Of a stretch of 64,000 nucleotides of DNA, positions 34,801 through 46,800 are shown piece by piece. The notes beneath the pieces are model-generated. The model ran no database searches. It was not told the DNA's origin and saw only the letters and a program-made list of their open reading frames with translations. Position 1 is the first letter of the stretch. Each line of letters starts with the position of its first letter. The stretch is from Ramlibacter terrae (GTDB lineage: Bacteria > Pseudomonadota > Gammaproteobacteria > Burkholderiales > Burkholderiaceae_C): NCBI GenBank assembly GCA_013127575.1, contig CP053418.1, forward strand, positions 2,914,001 to 2,978,000. The letters run 5' to 3'. The translations under genes and the position numbers were made by a program.

Positions 34801-37800
34801 CACCGCGATGCTGACGCTGTCGATCACCAGGCCATTGGCCTCGGCGATGAACAGGCCGCCCGTGGTGGCCTTGGCCGTCAAGGTGTTCACCGACAGGTCC
34901 AGCGTGTCGCTGTCGCTGCCGATCGCACCGGTGGCCCAGCGCGCTGCCCGCCACGATGTCCGTGTCGTCGTCGCCGTCGATGATGTTGGCCGCCGATCGC
35001 ACCGGTGGCCGTCACCGGCGCTGCCGCCGCCGCGATGTCCGCTGGTGCGTCGACCGTCATGATGCCCGCGTTGCGCCGCCACCAGCCGCGGCCGTCGATC
35101 CGCCAGCGTGCTGCGCGTCGACCGCGCCAGCCGGCCGCCGGCTACCAGGTCATGTGCGTGCCGTCGGCCTGGTCACCGATCTGCGTCGCCCACCGCGCGC
35201 AGCGTGATGGTCTTGCCCGCGCCTCGCGCGCCGCGCGTCCGCGTCCTGGTCAGGTCGCCGCCGGCCTTGCGATCACGCCGCGTGCTGGTGACCGCCGCCG
35301 TCGATGTCACGCCGCGTGCCTGCGCAGGTCGCCGGTTGCCGCCGTCACCGTGCTGCTGACCGTCCGCGCCGTGCCGGTGGTCGTCGACCACTTGCGCGCC
35401 GACAGCTTCGCAGGTTGCCCGAAGCCGTCACCGTGACCGTCAGCGCGCCCGTTCCGGTGGTCACGACCACTTGCGTGCCCGCCGCTTCGATGCCTGACTG
35501 CGACACGTCCGTGGCCGCCCGTGGCCGTGGCCGTGGCCGTGAGGCCGCCCGTGCCAACGCGGTTGACGCTGATGTCACCCGTGGCGCCGATCTCCAGCGC
35601 GTTGGTCTCGCTCAGGTACACGCCGCCGGTGCCGCCGTCGGCGCTCAGCAGGGTTGCTTGCGTTTCCAGCTGCTCGCTGCCGGTGGCGATGCCGCTCACC
35701 GCGTTCAGGCGCAGGACGTTGGCGTACACGTCGACGCTGGTTTCGCCTGCGTTGTCCGTGATGGCCGCGCCGGAGACGATGCTCACCGAGCCCCGGGCGC
35801 CCGTGCTGCGTGCGTCCAGCAGGCCCACCGTGATGGCGCCGCTTGCCGCGTAGCGGATGTTGCCGCCGCTGCTTTGCGCCATCGCGCCGTCGGCCATCGT
35901 GATCGCGCCGCTGGTGGCCTGCACGTCGATGCTGCCGCCTTCGGAGACGAAGTCACCGGCTGCCGCCTGCGTGAGGCTCGCGCCGAGCACGCTCAGGTGG
36001 CTGCCGGCCGTCACGCTCGCGTTGGCCGTGATGGCGCCCGCTGCCTGCAGCAGCGCCACGCCGCCCGCGTCCACCATGCCGGTGTTCGCCGTCAGCGTCA
36101 GGTCGCCCAGCGCCACCGTGATCACCAGCGCGCCGCCGGCGACCAGGTCTTCCCGGGTGGTTGCCGTGCCGGTGCTCGACACACCGGTCGTCGCGACCGT
36201 GTCCACCGCGATGCTGACGCTGTCGATCACCAGGCCATTGGCCTCGGCGATGAACAGGCCGCCCGTGGTGGCCTTGGCCGTCAAGGTGTTCACCGACAGG
36301 TCCAGCGTGTCGCTGTCGCTGCCGATCGCACCGGTGGCCGTCAGCAGCGCGCTGCCCGCCACGATGTCCGTGTCGTCGTCGCCGTCGATGATGTTGGCCG
36401 CCGAGGCCCGCACACCGGCGCTGCCCGCGTCGACCAGGCTGACCGTCAGGTTGCCGCCGGCTACCAGCGCGATGTTCGCGTCGGCGCTGGTCACTTGCGT
36501 GCCGTCGGCCATCACCAGGTCGCCCACCGCGCGCAGCGTGATGGTCTTGCCCGCGCCTTGCGCTTGCACGTCCGCGTCCTGCAGCAGGTCGCCGCCGGCC
36601 GCCAGCTCGATCACGCCAGCCGTGCTGGTGACCGCCGCGTCGATGGCGGGTCACCCGCCGCCGACAGCAGCAGGTTGCCCGAAGCCGTCACCGTGCTGCT
36701 GACCGTCAGCGCGCCCGTTCCGGTGGTCACGACCACTTGCGTGCCCGCTTCGATGCCTGACTGCGACACGTCCGTGGTGGCCGTGAGGCCCGGGCCCGTG
36801 CCAACGCGGTTGACGCTGATGTCACCCGTGGCGCCGATCTCCAGCGCGTTGGTCTCGCTCAGGTACACGCCGCCGGTGCCGCCGTCGGCGCTCAGCAGGG
36901 TTGCTTGCGTTTCCAGCTGCTCGCTGCCGGTGGCGATGCCGCTCACCGCGTTCAGGCGCAGGACGTTGGCGTACACGTCGACGCTGGTTTCGCCTGCGTT
37001 GTCCGTGATGGCCGCGCCGGAGACGATGCTCACCGAGCCCCGGGCGCCCGTGCTGCGTGCGTCCAGCAGGCCCACCGTGATGGCGCCGCTTGCCGCGTAG
37101 CGGATGTTGCCGCCGCTGCTTTGCGCCATCGCGCCGTCGGCCATCGTGATCGCGCCGCTGGTGGCCTGCACGTCGATGCTGCCGCCTTCGGAGACGAAGT
37201 CACCGGCTGCCGCCTGCGTGAGGCTCGCGCCGAGCACGCTCAGGTGGCTGCCGGCCGTCACGCTCGCGTTGGCCGTGATGGCGCCGGCTGCCTGCAGCAG
37301 CGCCACGCCGCCCGCGTCGACCATGCCGGTGTTCGCCGTCAGCGTCAGCTCGCCCGGGGCCACCGTGATCACCAGCGCGCCGCCGGCGACCGGTCTTTCC
37401 GGGTGGTTGCCGTGCCGGTGCTCGACACTCCGGTCGTCGCGACCGTGTCCACCGCGATGCTGACGCTGTCGATCACCAGGCCATTGGCCTCGGCGATGAA
37501 CAGGCCGCCCGTGGTGGCCTTGGCCGTCAAGGTGTTCACCGACAGGTCCAGCGTGTCGCTGTCGCTGCCGATCGCACCGGTGGCCGTCAGCAGCGCGCTG
37601 CCCGCCACGATGTCTGTGTCGTCGTCGCCGTCGATGATGTTGGCCGCCGAGGCCCGCACACCGGCGCTGCCCGCGTCGACCAGGCTGACCGTCAGGTCGC
37701 CGCCGGCCACCAGCGCGATGTTCGCGTCGGCGCTGGTCACTTGCGTGCCGTCGGCCATCACAGGTCACCCACCGCGCGCAGCGTGATGGTCTTGCCCGCG

Positions 37801-40800
37801 CCTTGCGCTTGCACATCCGCGTCCTGCAGCAGGTCGCCGCCGGCCGCCAGTTCGATCACGCCAGCCGTGCTGGTGACCGCCGCGTCGATGCCCGGGTCGC
37901 CCGCCGCCGACAGCAGCAGGTTGCCCGCCGCCGTCACCGTGCTGCTGACCGTCAGCGCGCCCGTGCCGGTGGTCACCACCACTTGCGTGCCCGCTTCGAT
38001 GCCCGACTGCGACACGTCCGTGCGGTCCGTCAGCGCGACGCCGTTGGCGCCGACACGGTGGACGGTCACGTCGGCCGTGGAGCCGAGCTCCAGCGCGCTC
38101 GCTTCGGCCGGTACACGCCGCCGCTGCCCGCCTGCGCGGCCAGCACGGCAACTTCAGTTTCCAGCCGCTCGCTGCCGCTGGCGATGCCCGTGGCAGCCTC
38201 CAGCCGCAGTTGGTTCGCGTAGACGTCGATGGCGCTCTCGCCGGCGTTGTCCGTGATGGCCGCGCCCGAAAGGATGCTCACCGCGCCCCGGGTGGACTGG
38301 ACGCCCGCGCTGCGCGCGTCCAGCAGGCCGACCGAGATCGCGCCGGTTGCCGCGTAGCCGATGTTGCCGCCGTTGCTCTGCGCCATGGCGCCGTCGGCCA
38401 TGGTGATCGCGCCGCCGGTGGCTTGCACGTCGATGCTGCCGTTGGCCACGATGTCGCCGTCGGCGCCTTGCGCGATGCTCGCCGCCACCAGACTGACGTG
38501 GCTGGCGCCCGTCACGCGGGCGTTGGCCGCCAGCGCGCCGGCTGCCTGCAGCAGCACCAGGCCGTCGCCGGTCACCGCGCCGGTGTCGGCCGTCAGGGTC
38601 AGGTCGCCCGGGGCCACCGTGATCACCAGCGCGCCGCCGGAGAAGAGGTCTTCCTGCACGACCGCCGTGCCCGCCGTCGCGACGCCGGAGGCGGCGATGA
38701 CGTCGGTCGCGACGCTCACGCTGCCGGCGACAAGGCCGTTCGCCTCGGCGGGGAACAGGCCGGCCGCACCGGCCTTGGCGCTCAGGGTGCCGACCGACAG
38801 TTCCAGCGCATCGCCGCCGTTGCCGATGCCGCCGGTGGCGGTCAGCAGGAGCTTGCCCGCCACGATGTCAATGTCGGTGTCGCCGTCGGTGATGGTCGCG
38901 CCGCTGGCCGCCACGCTGGCCGTCCCGGCGTTCACGAGGCTCAGGCCCAACTGGCCGCCGGCCACGATGGACACGTTGCCGTTGGCGCTGGCCAGCTGCG
39001 TGCCGGCCGGCCGCCATCTGCACGTTGCCGATCGCGGCCAGTGCGACGCTCTTGCCCGCGCCTTGCGCCGCGATGTCGGCGCCCTGCAGCAAGTCGCCGG
39101 CAGCCGCGAGGCTGATGGCCCCGGAGGTGCTGGTGACGCTCGCATCGAGTGCGAGGTTGCCGGTACCCGCCGACAGCATCAGGTTGCCCGTGGCCAGGAC
39201 CGCTTCGCTGACCGTCAGCGCGCCGGCGCTGGTAGTCACCACCGCCGCGCCGCCCGCGTCGAGGCCGGACTGCGCCGTCTCGGTCTTCGGCGCCAGCGAC
39301 ATGCCGCCCACGCCCACGCGCTGGACGGTGATCGTGCCGGTCTCGCCGATCTCGAGCGCGCTCGCTTCGGCCAGAACACGCCGCCGGTATCGGCGAACGC
39401 GCTCAGCAGCACCGCTTCGGTTTCGAGCCGCTCCAGGCCCGAACCGATGCTGGTGCCCGCCTGCAGCCGCAGCTGGCTGGCGTACACGTCGACGGCCGTC
39501 TCGCCCACGTTGTCGTGGATCGCGCCGCCGGCCCGCAGGCTGACGGAGCCCCAGCTGGCCTGGGCCAGGCGGGTGGTGTCGTCGCGGTCGGTCGCCGTCC
39601 GCGCGTCCAGCAGGCCGGCGGTGATGTCGGCTGCCGCGACGACGCGGATGTTGTTCCCGGTGGTCCGGACGAAGGCGCCGTGCGCCATCGTCACGGATCC
39701 GCCGCTCGACTCGATGTCCAGCGTGCCGCCGCCGGAGACCACCGCGCCCGCCGCGCCGAAGCGCAGGTCGCCCGCGGCCAGCAGCGTGATGTTGCCGCCG
39801 CCGGTGCTGACCAGCGCGTTGATGTCCATCGTGCCGCCGGCCTGCAGCAGCAGGTGGGCGCCGGCCGGGGCGCTGAAGGCCTGGTCGATGACCAGGTTGC
39901 CGCCGTTGTAGATGCTGGCGATGCCGCCGGCGCCGCTTTGCAGGCCGGAGAGGCTCGCGCCGTCGAGCACGTCGCCGGTGGAGCCGGCCGGGTTCACGCG
40001 GCCGACCGTCACCGGGGCCACCGTGCCCAGCGTGGAGCCGTCGGTCTCGTTGACGAAGATGCCCGAGCCGTTGGCGTACGTGCGTGCCGCCAGCGTGCCG
40101 ACCGAAGTCTCGATCGCGTGGCCGGCGCTGCCGATGCCCGTCTGCGCTTCCATGCGCAGCTGGCCGGCGGAGACGTTCACGCCCACCGGCGTGGTGAGGT
40201 CGTCGTCCTGCGCGTCCACGATGGCGGTGCCCGCCACGATGCTGACGCGGCCGGTGCCGGCGCCGATGCCGCCCAGCGCCACGGCGCCGGCGACCGCTTC
40301 CAGCCGCATGTTGCCGTTGGCGGTGGAGAGCTGGGCCGTCGCTTCCATGGTGATGGCGTTGCCGGCCAGCAGGTCGAGGGTCATGCCCTCGCCTTGCGCC
40401 ACCACGGTGGCGCCGGACGTCGGCAGGCCGTCGTCGAACACGATGTCGTCGAGCGCGAGCAGGCTGATGCTGCCGTGCTGCGAAACGACGCCGCCTTCCA
40501 CCACGATGGAGCCGGCGTTGCCGGTCTCGCCCGCCTGCAGGCGCAGGTGGCCCGCGGCGCCGGTGGAGCGGATGCCGTCTTCCAGCACCAGGTCGCCGTC
40601 GACGGTGACCAGGCTCATCACGCCGCTGCCCACCGCCACGCCGCCGAGGTTGATGGCGTAGCTGGAACCGCCCGCCACGCGCAGGCCGGTGGCCTCGCGC
40701 AGGAACAGGCCGCCGCTGGTGGTGACCGTCGCCGCGAGGGTGCCGATCTGCGTCTGCAGGTGCTTGTCGAAGGCGCCGATGCCGCTGCCGGCCGTGAGGC

Positions 40801-43800
40801 TGACCACGGCCGTCTCGCCGATGAGGTTGGGGGTGTCGCCGGTCAGGCCGTCGACGATGCTGCCCGCCGTGGCGGTGATGGTGATCGCGCCGTCGACTTC
40901 GACGCGCGACAGGGTCACCGAGCCGCCGGCGGCCGGGATGACGGCGCCCGTGTTGTTCAGCGCGTTGATGGAGGTCACCATCACGCCGTCGTCGAAGCGG
41001 ATGTCGCCGGCCGCCGAGACGTTGACGAGTCCGCCTTCGGACTCGAGCCTGGCGCCGACCTGCACGCCGGCGCCGCTGGAGGTCAGGCTCACGCTAGCCG
41101 CGTCCTCGGCGATCACCGGCCCGCGCCGCTGGTGGTGATCTGGCCGCTGGCCTGCAGCGTGATGGAGCCGGTGTTGGTCGTCACGGCCTGCTGGACGGCG
41201 ATGGCGCCGGCCGACGAGGTCAGCGTGATGCTGCCGTGGCCCGCGTTGCGCACGCCGATGCCGGTGTCCGCCGCCGGGGCGACGGTCAGGGTGCCGGCCC
41301 GGGTGCTGATCTCGATCGCGCCGGCGCCGCCGGTCGCGGTCTGCGTCGCGCCCAGCACCGACAGCGATCCGCCCAGCGCGGTCTCGGAGATGCTGATGCC
41401 GTTGGAGCCGCCGCCGGAGTTGACGGCGGTGACCGTGTTCAGCTCGGTGTGCAGCAGGGAGATGCCGGTGACCGCGGTCACCGTCAGGTGGTCGCCGCGC
41501 AGCGCTTCGCCGGCGATGCCGTCGCCCACCGCGGCGTCGGTCTGCGAGACCGTGCCGGTGGCGGAGTACAGCGTGATGTCCTGCAGCCCGGCGTCGGAAC
41601 GCGCCTCCACGCGGTTGCGCAGGGTGACGTCGTTCACCGCATCGAGCTTCAGGTCGCCGCCGATCAGCAGCGTGTAGTCGGAGCGAGAGTAGTCCTCGAC
41701 CGTGATGCTGCTGCCGTACACCTCGACGTTGCTGCGCAGCGAAGGCTGTTCGGCCATGTTGACCGCGCCGATGCGCACGAGGCCCGATTGCGCCGCCGCG
41801 TGCAGGCCGTCCTTGTGGCCGAACACGATCGACTTGAAGCTGCCGCCGAGCGCGAGCAGTTCGTTGTTGTCGATGTTGAGGACGTTCGTGATCTGCGAGT
41901 TGGCCGGGGTGCCGATCTCCATCGCCATGCCGACGGTGGTCGGGCGCAGCGTCAGCAGGCCACGGCCGACGACGGATTCGCCGCCGCCGCGGAAGGTGAC
42001 CTCGTCGCCTTCGATGAAGATGTCGCCGGCGACGCCGCCGCCGTCGACGCCCGGAGCACCAGGCCCTTCTCGAAGATGACCGGGTGGCGCCCGGGATCTG
42101 CAGGCTGCCGCCGAGGCGCAGCACGACCTGCTCGCGGAAGGTCACGATGCCGTCGGCCGTGATCGACAGGTCGCCGTCCATCGTCACTTCGCCTTCGAAG
42201 GTGACGTTCTGCGGGCGGTTGAGCGTGCCCGAGACGGTGGTGCCGCCGATGGTCAGGCCTTCCAGCGCGTCGCTGGAGCCGATGTCGCCGCCGATCACGA
42301 TGTTGTCCACCGCGTTCAGGGTCAGGAAGTCGCTGCCGGTCAGGCCGTCGCCGTTGAGGTCGCCGGTGATCTCGATCAGGCCATGGCCGCTGGTGCCCGC
42401 CGTCACGACGCGCGCACCACTGACCAGCACCGAGTCGATGTACTCGATCTTGCCGCCCGCGGTCACGTTGGCATTGACCGTCGAGGTGTGGCCCGAGCCT
42501 TCGACGATCAGCGACGAATTGCCCGTCAGCGTCAGCTCGCTGTTGAAGTACACGTGGCCGCCGAGCACCGGGGTCTGGATGTGCAGCGTGTCGGTCAGCG
42601 TCACGTTGCCGGTCGCCCCCTGCTCGCCGATCATGACGGTGCCGTTGGTCGAGCTGCTGCCGACCAGGATCTCGCGGAAGCCGTCCTGCAGGAAGGCGAG
42701 TTCCGTCGTGTCCACCACCAGCCGGTGCCGTCGTCGCCGGTGCTGCCCGGGGCCTTGATGTTGCCGATGACGATGGTCGCGCCGGGGTCGATCGACGCCG
42801 GGTTCAGCACGGCGCCCGCGCTGCGGATCGTCTGGCGGATGTCGAGGTCGATCGCGCGCACCGTGATGTCGCTGCCGCTCGCGTCCACCGCGTTGTTGAT
42901 GGTCTGGTCGCCGCCGAGCGTGCCCACCTGCGTGGTGCCGCCGCGCGTGCCGCCGGTGGCGGTGTCGCCCACGGAGCCCTTCACCGCGATGGTGCCGGTG
43001 GCCGGGATGGCCACGTCCTTGCGCTCGCTGCTGGAGACCCGCAGCGTCTTGGCGTCCACCACGATGGCGAGCGGGCTGTACAGGAAGCCGTCGACTTCCT
43101 GCCCGACCTCGTCCCCGGCCACGATGGTGATGCCGCCGTCGATGGTCTGCAGGAAGGGGCCGCCGGACTCGCGCAGCACCGTGCCGTTGGCCGGTGCGAA
43201 GCCGGAGGTAGCTCGGCACGCCGGAAACGACGATCTTGCCGGACACCTCGTCCATCGTGAAGTAGCCGAGGCGCATCGCCCAGTCGATTTCGCGGTGGAA
43301 GCTGGCGCCGGACATCTTCCAGCCCGAAGCGAGCTGGTCGGTGAAGACGCCGCCCTTGGGCACCGTCAGCGTGATGTCGCCCGCGCCGTCGACGCGGATG
43401 CCCGCGGCCAGCGTGATGTCGCCGTCCTCGGCCGTCACCGCGACGGCGCCGCCGTCGGTGCTGATGTCGCTGGCCAGCAGCACGGCGGCGCCGGCGCCGC
43501 CCGCGTACAGCGTGACCTTGCCCGTCGTCGTGGCGATGCCGCTGCCGCCGTCGGCCGCGCTCGCCACCAGGATGGCGCCGCGCACGGTGGAGACTTCCAC
43601 GTCGCCGCCCGCCACCTGCTGCACGTTCCGGACCGTCAGCGCATCGCTCTCCCGGATGCGGATCGAGCCGCCGCCGCTGTTGACGACGTCGAGCACGGCC
43701 ACCTGCACTTCGATCGCGTTGCCGGCGCCGATGCCGCCGCTGGAACGGATCTCCAGCGTGCTGTCGGCCGCGATGATGTCGATCTCGCCTTCGCCGCCGT

Positions 43801-46800
43801 CGACCACGGCGCCGCTGGTGATGGACACCAGGCCGCCCTCTTCCACGCGCAGCTTGCCGAGCGTGATGGAGCCCGCCGCCGTCAGCGTCAGCGTGCCGGC
43901 TTCCGTGACGACGTACGTGTCGTCGTTCATCGTCATCGCGCCGGTGCCCGCCGCCAGGACGATGTCGCCGCCGGAGGTGGTCAGGTCGGCTCCTCTCGCC
44001 GAGCGTCAGGCCATCGCCCGCGCTGATCGTGATGTCGCCGCTGTCGGTGGCGATCGCCTGCGTGAGCGTGATGGCGCCTTCCGCGTCCAGCGAGACCACG
44101 CCGTCCAGCAGCACTTCGATGGCCGCCAGCACGGTGAGGTCGCCGTCCACCGTCAGGTCGACGGCGCCGCCGGCCGTTTCCATGCGTTCGATGGTGGTGT
44201 CCGCGCTCGCCTCGATCGTGACGTCGCCGCCGGCGACCACGTCGAGGATCGCCGCGCCCAGGTTGGCCGTGACGCCGCCGTGGGCCTGCAGGCTGACCCG
44301 GCCGGCCGTGCCCATCGACTCGATGTTGATGCTGCCCGTGCGCGAGATGATGGTGACGTTGCCGGACGTGCCGGTGATGGCGTCGATGTCGATGTCGCCA
44401 TCGGCGATCAGGGTGATGTCGCCGCCGTCCATCGAGAGGCTCTCGATGTGCAGCCCGCCGGTCTGGAAGACCGTGAGCGAGCCGTTCAGGCCCATGGTGA
44501 CGATCAGGTTGCCGACCTCGGAGGTGATCGTCAGGTCCTTGCCCGCGCTCACGGTCAGCTCGCCCGCCTTGACCTTGCCGCCCGGGGTGATGGCAGCGCC
44601 GGCGGAGATGTTCAGGTTGCCGCTGGAGCCCACGTCCAGTTCGGTCACCACCACCAGGTCGTGCGACGTGCCGGCGCCCAGCGTGATGTTCTCGCCGTCG
44701 TTGGTCGGCAGGTTCACCACGGTCAGGTTGCCGGAGGCGCGCAGCTCGAAGCTGCCCGGGGCGCGGTCCGGCACGATCAGCACGTAGTCGCCTTCGGGCG
44801 TCAGCACGAAGCCTTCGTCGTCACTGGCGGCCGAGGCCGTCAGCGTGAACGTCTGGTTCTTCGTCTTGCTGGTCAGCAGCAGCTCGTTCGTGTTCTGGAT
44901 GACCGCATCGGCCTTGCCGCCCGCGGTGATCTGCGCCGCCAGCGATCCCAGCAGCGAAGCCCAGGTCTGCGTCACGCCGTTCTCGCCCACCTTGGCGCTG
45001 TAGGTCGCGGTGGTGCCGTTCAGCGGCGTGAGGTTCAGCGTGTAGGTGAAGCCCGTTTGCGGCGCGGCGGCCGGCGTGCTGCCCGTGACGAAGTCCAGCA
45101 CCGATTGCTGGAACTGGTCGGTGCCGGCGCGGCGGCCCTCGGTGTGCGAGGCGACGGCGGCCGGCAGCGTGTTGGTGGTGCTGTAGGTGGCCGAGACCGA
45201 GTTGACGGTGAACGCCTCGTCGTTGTCGTCGCCGACCGGTGCAGCGTGCGGGTGCCACTCACCTTGCTGGCCGTCACTTCGAGGCTGGTGGTGGCGGCGT
45301 TGACCGCCGCGACCAGGCCGTCGAGCACGGCGTCGATGGTGCGCGTGGCGCCGACCGTGAAGCTGTAGTCGACGTCGTTGATGCGGACCGTGTACTTGTC
45401 GCCCGTGGCCGGCGTCCGGTTCGCGAGGATGACGTCCGATTCCTGCGGACGCGTCACGCCGGCTTCGGTCGTCGGCGTGCCGCCGTCCTTCGCCACGTCG
45501 GCGCCGGCGGTCTTGGTCTCGGCCGTCGCCGTCACCGTCGCGCCGTTGGTGCGCCCGGTGAGCGTGAACACGAAGTTCGTGTCGAAGGCCGCGATCGGCT
45601 TGCCGTCCGCGGAGTCGGCGTTGATCAGGTCGCGCAGTTTCTCCAGCACGCCGGTCCAGGTCGCGTCGACCGTGCCCCTGGTTCTGCTGCGGGTTGGCGC
45701 TGGTGGTCGCGCGGTACGTCTTGTCGCCGAGCGTGATGGCGTACGAGTAGCCGACGGTCGGCGGCGTCGCCGGCTGGCCGACGAACGCCACCTTCACCAC
45801 GTGCGGGGTGGAGGTGGTGGGCCCGGACACGGTGCTCACGGTCGCGGCCGACACGGTCGCGAGCTTCGTGCGCGCCACCGGTCGATGCGGAAGCCGTTGT
45901 TCAGGTTGTCCGCGGTCAGGGTCATCGTCCGCGCGGTGGCGTCGAAGGCCACCGTCGGCGACGCGGTGTCCAGGTCGATCAGGCGCTTCAGCTCGGTGAA
46001 GATGCCGGTCCGGTGTTGGGCACCTTGTCGGACGGCGTGGCGGAATAGGTCCGGCCGTCGATCACGACGGTGTAGCTCACGTTGGCGGGCAGCCCCGCTT
46101 CGAACTCGATGACGCTCTGCTGCCGGACGGTGCTGCTGGCCGCGCGCTGCGGCTGGTTGCCGCTCTGCTGCACGACGTCGTCGCCGCGCACGACCACCTT
46201 GCCGACCGTGAACGCCACGTTGGCGACGTCGCCGGTCAGCGTGAGCTTGGCCAGCGTGGGCGAGCCTGTCGGCGTGACGGTGCGGACCACCTCGATCGCC
46301 TCGCCGAGCTCGATGCGCGCTTCCAGCTCGCCGAGGATGGCGTCCCAGCTCTGGGCCAGCGACACGAAGCGCACCGCGTCGGCGTTGTAGGTGCCGTGGG
46401 CGTGGATCTTGTCGCGCAGGTCGGTGGCGATCTCCGTCAGCGTCGCCTTGTCCGACGTAAAGGTGTCGCTGCCGATGCGGACCACGTAGGTCGCGCCGGC
46501 CACCGGGGCCAGTCCGTTGAGGCTGATGGTGGGCTTGCCGGTGCCCACGCTGCTGACCATCACCTCGCCCGGGGTGGGCAGCGCGACGGCGTTGCGCACG
46601 GTCGCCGTGATGGCCTTCAGGCCCGCGCCGGCGGTGATCGTGATGGTGGTGCCCGAGCTGGTCTGGACGGTGTAGCCGTCGGCGCGCATCTCGTCCCGGA
46701 ACCACTCCGCGATCGTGTTCATCGTCACGCCGGAGAACTCGTCCGCGTCGGTCGGGGCCACGTAGACGTACTCGTCCGTGCCCACCACCACCCGGTACTG

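Noticed and set aside
32905-38045. CRISPR or transposon-derived repeats
   Set aside because: The period is 1.25 kb of coding sequence with no spacers, inverted repeats or transposase.
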